Assembly (NCBI GenBank): GCA_900555635.1 | Contig: USLU01000007.1 | Location: 62,001 to 126,000 of the forward strand | Origin: an uncultured Bacteroides sp. | GTDB taxonomy: Bacteria > Bacteroidota > Bacteroidia > Bacteroidales > Bacteroidaceae | Reading direction: 5' to 3' | Length of the DNA stretch: 64,000 nucleotides | Shown here: positions 60,783 through 64,000 of the stretch, in pieces | Layout of the letters: every line of letters starts with the position of its first letter | Numbering within the stretch: position 1 is the first letter of the stretch | The notes under the pieces: generated by a model | Told to the model about the DNA's origin: nothing | The model's input: the letters and a program-made list of their open reading frames with translations, nothing else | Databases searched by the model: none | Program-made: the position numbers and the translations under genes

Positions 60783-62174
60783 ATGAAGAAGGGAACAGGG
60801 TTATGTATATTGCTTGCTGCTATGCTGCTTGGCTGCATCTTTGGATGTCGTGGAAATCACCATGCCGGAGATGAAAAGGCGGAAGATGATCTTCAGCAGA
60901 TAAAAGATAGCGGAGAATTGGTAGTATTGACTCTATACAGCTCAACATCTTATTTTATCTATCGCGGTCAAGACATGGGATTCCAATATGAATTAAGTGA
61001 GCAGTTCGCCAAAAGCCTGGGAGTAAAATTACGGGTAGAAGTAGCAAAAAATGTTCATGAGCTCATAGAAAAGCTGTTAGCGGGTAAAGGAGATTTGATT
61101 GCTTATAATCTGCCCATTACAAAAGAATGGAAAGATAGTTTAATCTATTGCGGAGAAGAAGTTATCACCCACCAAGTTATAGTACAACGTACCAATGGAC
61201 CTAACAAACCATTGAAAGACGTAACCGAACTTATTGGAAAAGATGTATATGTAAAGCCGGGAAAGTATTACGAGCGGTTGGTCAATCTTGATAAAGAGCT
61301 TGGCGGTGGTATTCATATCCATAAAGTAACCAATGATAGTGTAAGTGTGGAAGACCTTATCATGCAAGTATCTCAAGGTAAAATACCCTATACAGTAGCC
61401 GACAATGATCTGGCACGACTCAATACCACTTATTATCCTAATCTGAATATCAATCTTTCTATTAGTTTTGACCAACGCGCATCATGGGCAGTACGAAAAG
61501 ACTGTCCTGAACTTGCCGCCGCTGCTAACAAATGGCATCAGGAAAATATGACTTCACCTGCTTATACAGCCAGTATGAAGCGCTATTTTGAAATCAGCAA
61601 AGCTATTCCTCACTCTCCTATTCTCTCCTTGCGGGAAGGCAAGATCTCACATTTCGACAATTTATTCAAGAAGTATGCCCCCGACATTAACTGGGATTGG
61701 CGGTTATTAGCCTCATTAGCCTATACGGAATCAAACTTTGATTCCACAGCTGTTTCTTGGGCAGGAGCAAGAGGATTAATGCAGTTAATGCCGGCTACCG
61801 CACGCGCTATGGGTGTTCCGTCGGGAAAGGAGCAAAACCCGGAAGAGAGCATAAAAGCCGCCACCAAATATATCAATGCCACCGCCAAAAGTTTTGCTTC
61901 CATACCCGAAGAGGAACGGATCAATTTCGTTTTGGCATCCTACAATTCGGGTATAGGGCACGTATTAGATGCCATGGCATTAGCCGAAAAATATGGCAAA
62001 AACAAAAATGTGTGGCGGGATAACGTAGAAAACTTTATTTTGCTGAAAAGCAACGAAGAGTATTTCACTGACCCTGTCGTTAAGAATGGATACTTCCGCG
62101 GCATAGAAACGTATAACTTCGTGAGAGATGTTACTTCACGGTTTGAACAATATAAGAAGAAGATAAAGAAATAG
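60783..62174 (+). CDS. mltF: MltF-like membrane-bound lytic transglycosylase
   Basis: 463 aa. Lipoprotein signal with lipobox LLGC (or IFGC a few residues on). A periplasmic solute-binding domain of the SBP_bac_3 type (about residues 40-270; SGELVVLTLYSSTSYFIYRGQDMGFQYELSEQ) is followed by a type-1 SLT domain (about 300-430) with the catalytic Glu in YTESNFDSTAVSWAGARGLMQLMP. It cleaves peptidoglycan glycan strands, and the sensor-like domain may bind muropeptides. Its stop codon TAG lies inside hairpin repeat copy 3. Confidence 0.92.
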   Translation: MKKGTGLCILLAAMLLGCIFGCRGNHHAGDEKAEDDLQQIKDSGELVVLTLYSSTSYFIYRGQDMGFQYELSEQFAKSLGVKLRVEVAKNVHELIEKLLAGKGDLIAYNLPITKEWKDSLIYCGEEVITHQVIVQRTNGPNKPLKDVTELIGKDVYVKPGKYYERLVNLDKELGGGIHIHKVTNDSVSVEDLIMQVSQGKIPYTVADNDLARLNTTYYPNLNINLSISFDQRASWAVRKDCPELAAAANKWHQENMTSPAYTASMKRYFEISKAIPHSPILSLREGKISHFDNLFKKYAPDINWDWRLLASLAYTESNFDSTAVSWAGARGLMQLMPATARAMGVPSGKEQNPEESIKAATKYINATAKSFASIPEEERINFVLASYNSGIGHVLDAMALAEKYGKNKNVWRDNVENFILLKSNEEYFTDPVVKNGYFRGIETYNFVRDVTSRFEQYKKKIKK

Positions 62175-62268
62175 TTATGAGTTATTAGTTATAAGTTATT
62201 TGTTTTACGCTGCGCTATTTTACACAGCAAACACAAGCAAATAACTTATAACTCCATAACTTATAACT
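62173..62268. repeat. AT-rich hairpin repeat, copy 3
   Basis: Arms 62173-62202 and 62238-62268 are imperfect inverted copies of the agttatgagtt...agttatttg word. It includes the stop codons of both converging genes (mltF at 62172-62174, metH at 62267-62269) and is likely their shared terminator. Confidence 0.85.
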
Positions 62269-64000
62269 AAAAAAGATTCAGCTTTTTCTCCTGCGCCTCC
62301 TCCAAAGAAACTGTCTTCACTTGTCTGTCTTTGTTCTTATCACGCAGTTGCTGATAAGTTTCATCCAATTCTGCTTTTAATTCTTCCTTAGTTTTGGGAT
62401 TCATTAGTTTGGCTGCTACAGCAGCATTTTGTGAAGCATCTTTCAAATGAACAACAGGAGCATGATAAACAGGAGCTATTTTCAATGCTGTGTGAAGTTG
62501 CGAAGTAGTAGCTCCACCTATCAATAGAGGTAAATCCAAACCTGATTTTTCAAGTTCGAGGGCTACGTGTACCATTTCATCCAATGAAGGAGTTATCAGA
62601 CCACTTAGTCCGATCATATCCACTTTTTCTTCTATAGCACGTTGAATAATGGTTTCCGCGGGTACCATCACTCCAAGATCTATAATTTCGTAGCCGTTAC
62701 AAGCCATTACAACTGAAACAATATTCTTGCCTATATCATGAACATCACCTTTCACGGTGGCAACCAATACCTTACCGGCAGAAGTCATTCCCTCTTGCTT
62801 TTCCGATTCTATAACAGGTTGAAGTATAGCAACGGCTTTCTTCATAGTACGGGCGGTTTTTACTACCTGCGGAAGGAACATCTTTCCGGCACCAAACAAA
62901 TCGCCTACATGATTCATACCTGCCATTAAGGGACCTTCAATAATATCTACTGCTTTGGGATATTGCTGCAAAGCTTCCGCAAGATCTTCCTCCAGGTAAT
63001 CACCGATACCTTTAGTCAAAGCATATTTCAATCGTTCTTCCACAGGGACGTTTTCACGCCATGAGAGTTGTGAAGGGGAGGCTGATTGCACATTGTCAGT
63101 ACCGGATGCTTTAGCGGCATCCGCTTCTGCTTTAAGGCGCTCGGCTGTTTCGATCAATCGTTCGGCAGCATCGGGACGACGGTTCAAAACCACATCTTCA
63201 ATACGTTCTAAGATATCAGCAGGAATATCTGTATAAAGTACAGAGGTTGCCGGATTTACAATTCCCATATCCATACCTTCACGGATAGCGTAATAAAGGA
63301 ATACGGCATGCATCGCTTCACGAATGTAATTATTGCCACGGAAAGAGAAAGAAAGATTGCTCACTCCCCCACTGACATGAGCACCAAAAAGATTCTTCCG
63401 TATCCACGAGGTAGCTTGGATAAAGTCGACTGCATAATTGTTATGCTCCTCCATTCCGGTTGCTACAGCAAGTACATTCGGGTCAAAAATAATATCATGA
63501 GGATTGAAGCCCACTTTATCTACCAGCAAGCGATAAGCTCGTTCGCAAACTTCAATCTTACGTTCACAAGTATCTGCCTGACCTTTTTCATCGAAAGCCA
63601 TTACTACGGCAGCGGCACCATATTGTTTAATGATACGGGCATGTTCCAGGAATTTAGCCTCCCCTTCTTTCAAAGAAATAGAGTTGACTATGGATTTACC
63701 TTGCAGACATTTCAGTCCGGCAACAATAACGTCCCACTTGGAAGAGTCAATCATTATCGGTACCCGGGCTATTTCAGGCTCAGAGGCTACAAGATTGAGG
63801 AAAGTTGTCATTTCAACTTCTGCATCCAGCAAACCATCATCCATATTGATATCAATCACCTGTGCTCCATCTTCCACCTGCTGGCGGGCGATGCTGAGAG
63901 CTTCATCATACTTTTTCTCGTTAACCAGACGGAGGAATTTACGCGAGCCTGCAACGTTACAACGCTCGCCTACATTTACAAAATTATTCTCCGGCTTAAC
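62267..64000 (-). CDS. metH: Cobalamin-dependent methionine synthase (3' part; 5' end outside window)
   Basis: 578 codons, open to the right edge. Order in the protein: pterin-binding domain beginning at FVNVGERCNVAGSRKF, Asp-rich IDINMDDGLLD, then the cobalamin cap helix (SWRENVPVEERLKYALTKG) and B12 domain with the axial-His motif GDVHDIGKNIV. After the B12 domain only about 35 residues follow and the protein ends in LEEAQEKKLNLF, so the S-adenosylmethionine-dependent reactivation domain of E. coli MetH is absent. Methylates homocysteine using 5-methyl-THF. The cofactor links it to the cobalamin riboswitch at 27659, although they are far apart. Confidence 0.93.
   Translation of the reverse strand, partial: VKPENNFVNVGERCNVAGSRKFLRLVNEKKYDEALSIARQQVEDGAQVIDINMDDGLLDAEVEMTTFLNLVASEPEIARVPIMIDSSKWDVIVAGLKCLQGKSIVNSISLKEGEAKFLEHARIIKQYGAAAVVMAFDEKGQADTCERKIEVCERAYRLLVDKVGFNPHDIIFDPNVLAVATGMEEHNNYAVDFIQATSWIRKNLFGAHVSGGVSNLSFSFRGNNYIREAMHAVFLYYAIREGMDMGIVNPATSVLYTDIPADILERIEDVVLNRRPDAAERLIETAERLKAEADAAKASGTDNVQSASPSQLSWRENVPVEERLKYALTKGIGDYLEEDLAEALQQYPKAVDIIEGPLMAGMNHVGDLFGAGKMFLPQVVKTARTMKKAVAILQPVIESEKQEGMTSAGKVLVATVKGDVHDIGKNIVSVVMACNGYEIIDLGVMVPAETIIQRAIEEKVDMIGLSGLITPSLDEMVHVALELEKSGLDLPLLIGGATTSQLHTALKIAPVYHAPVVHLKDASQNAAVAAKLMNPKTKEELKAELDETYQQLRDKNKDRQVKTVSLEEAQEKKLNLF

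Overview
The window is a chromosomal stretch from a gut Bacteroides or a very close relative. The evidence is two complete SusC/SusD outer-membrane pairs, many promoters of the Bacteroidota type (TTTG, about 20 nt, TAnnTTTG), GldE, a paired S46 dipeptidyl-peptidase locus, an inositol-lipid operon, and absence of canonical -35/-10 boxes. No rRNA, tRNA, insertion sequence, phage or CRISPR array was recognised. The order of genes is mostly housekeeping, with one accessory block at about 10-22 kb.

Left part (1-10 kb): the end of a DPP7-like and a complete DPP11-like S46 peptidase; a convergent SF2 helicase with C-terminal membrane segments; a thioredoxin plus a thioredoxin-fold lipoprotein; and a leftward operon of a DUF3805/3806-like protein, an Uup-type ABC-F ATPase and a PHP phosphatase.

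Accessory block (10-22.4 kb): two divergent SusC/SusD operons facing away from a 1.1-kb AT-rich region. A 136-bp, about 93% identical inverted repeat lies inside the 5' part of both susC genes. The left susC has promoter and signal peptide; the right susC has neither, and its homology to the left gene starts exactly where a signal peptide should be joined. The frame is kept if the 1.24 kb between the repeats is inverted. This looks like a DNA-inversion switch that hands one promoter plus signal peptide from one transporter to the other. No recombinase gene is in the window. The two operons also end in nearly identical intrinsic terminators.

Middle part (22-41 kb): a transglutaminase-like membrane protein, an OmpR-type two-component pair, a GDA1/CD39 apyrase, a cobalamin riboswitch placed directly before tryptophanase, the mutY-ssb-gldE-PPTase operon, HU, a 30-aa basic ribosomal-type protein, RNase G, and a six-gene inositol-lipid operon (inositol-phosphate synthase, nucleotidyltransferase, ATP-grasp, CDP-alcohol phosphatidyltransferase, flippase-like protein, HAD phosphatase).

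Right part (41-64 kb): the aspartate:alanine exchanger and aspartate 4-decarboxylase; a TolC protein with an NtrC-type regulator and kinase behind a sigma-54 promoter; the histidine operon hisGDCB preceded by a leader peptide with six consecutive histidine codons and a terminator; a hotdog thioesterase; DUF4421 and DUF2490 proteins; a CAT-like acyltransferase; a DsbD-type reductase; uridine kinase with MltF; and the 3' two thirds of metH running off the right edge.

Several intergenic regions carry structured repeats: three arrays with an exact 22-nt period and locus-specific words, and three copies of a long AT-rich hairpin that overlap gene stop codons.
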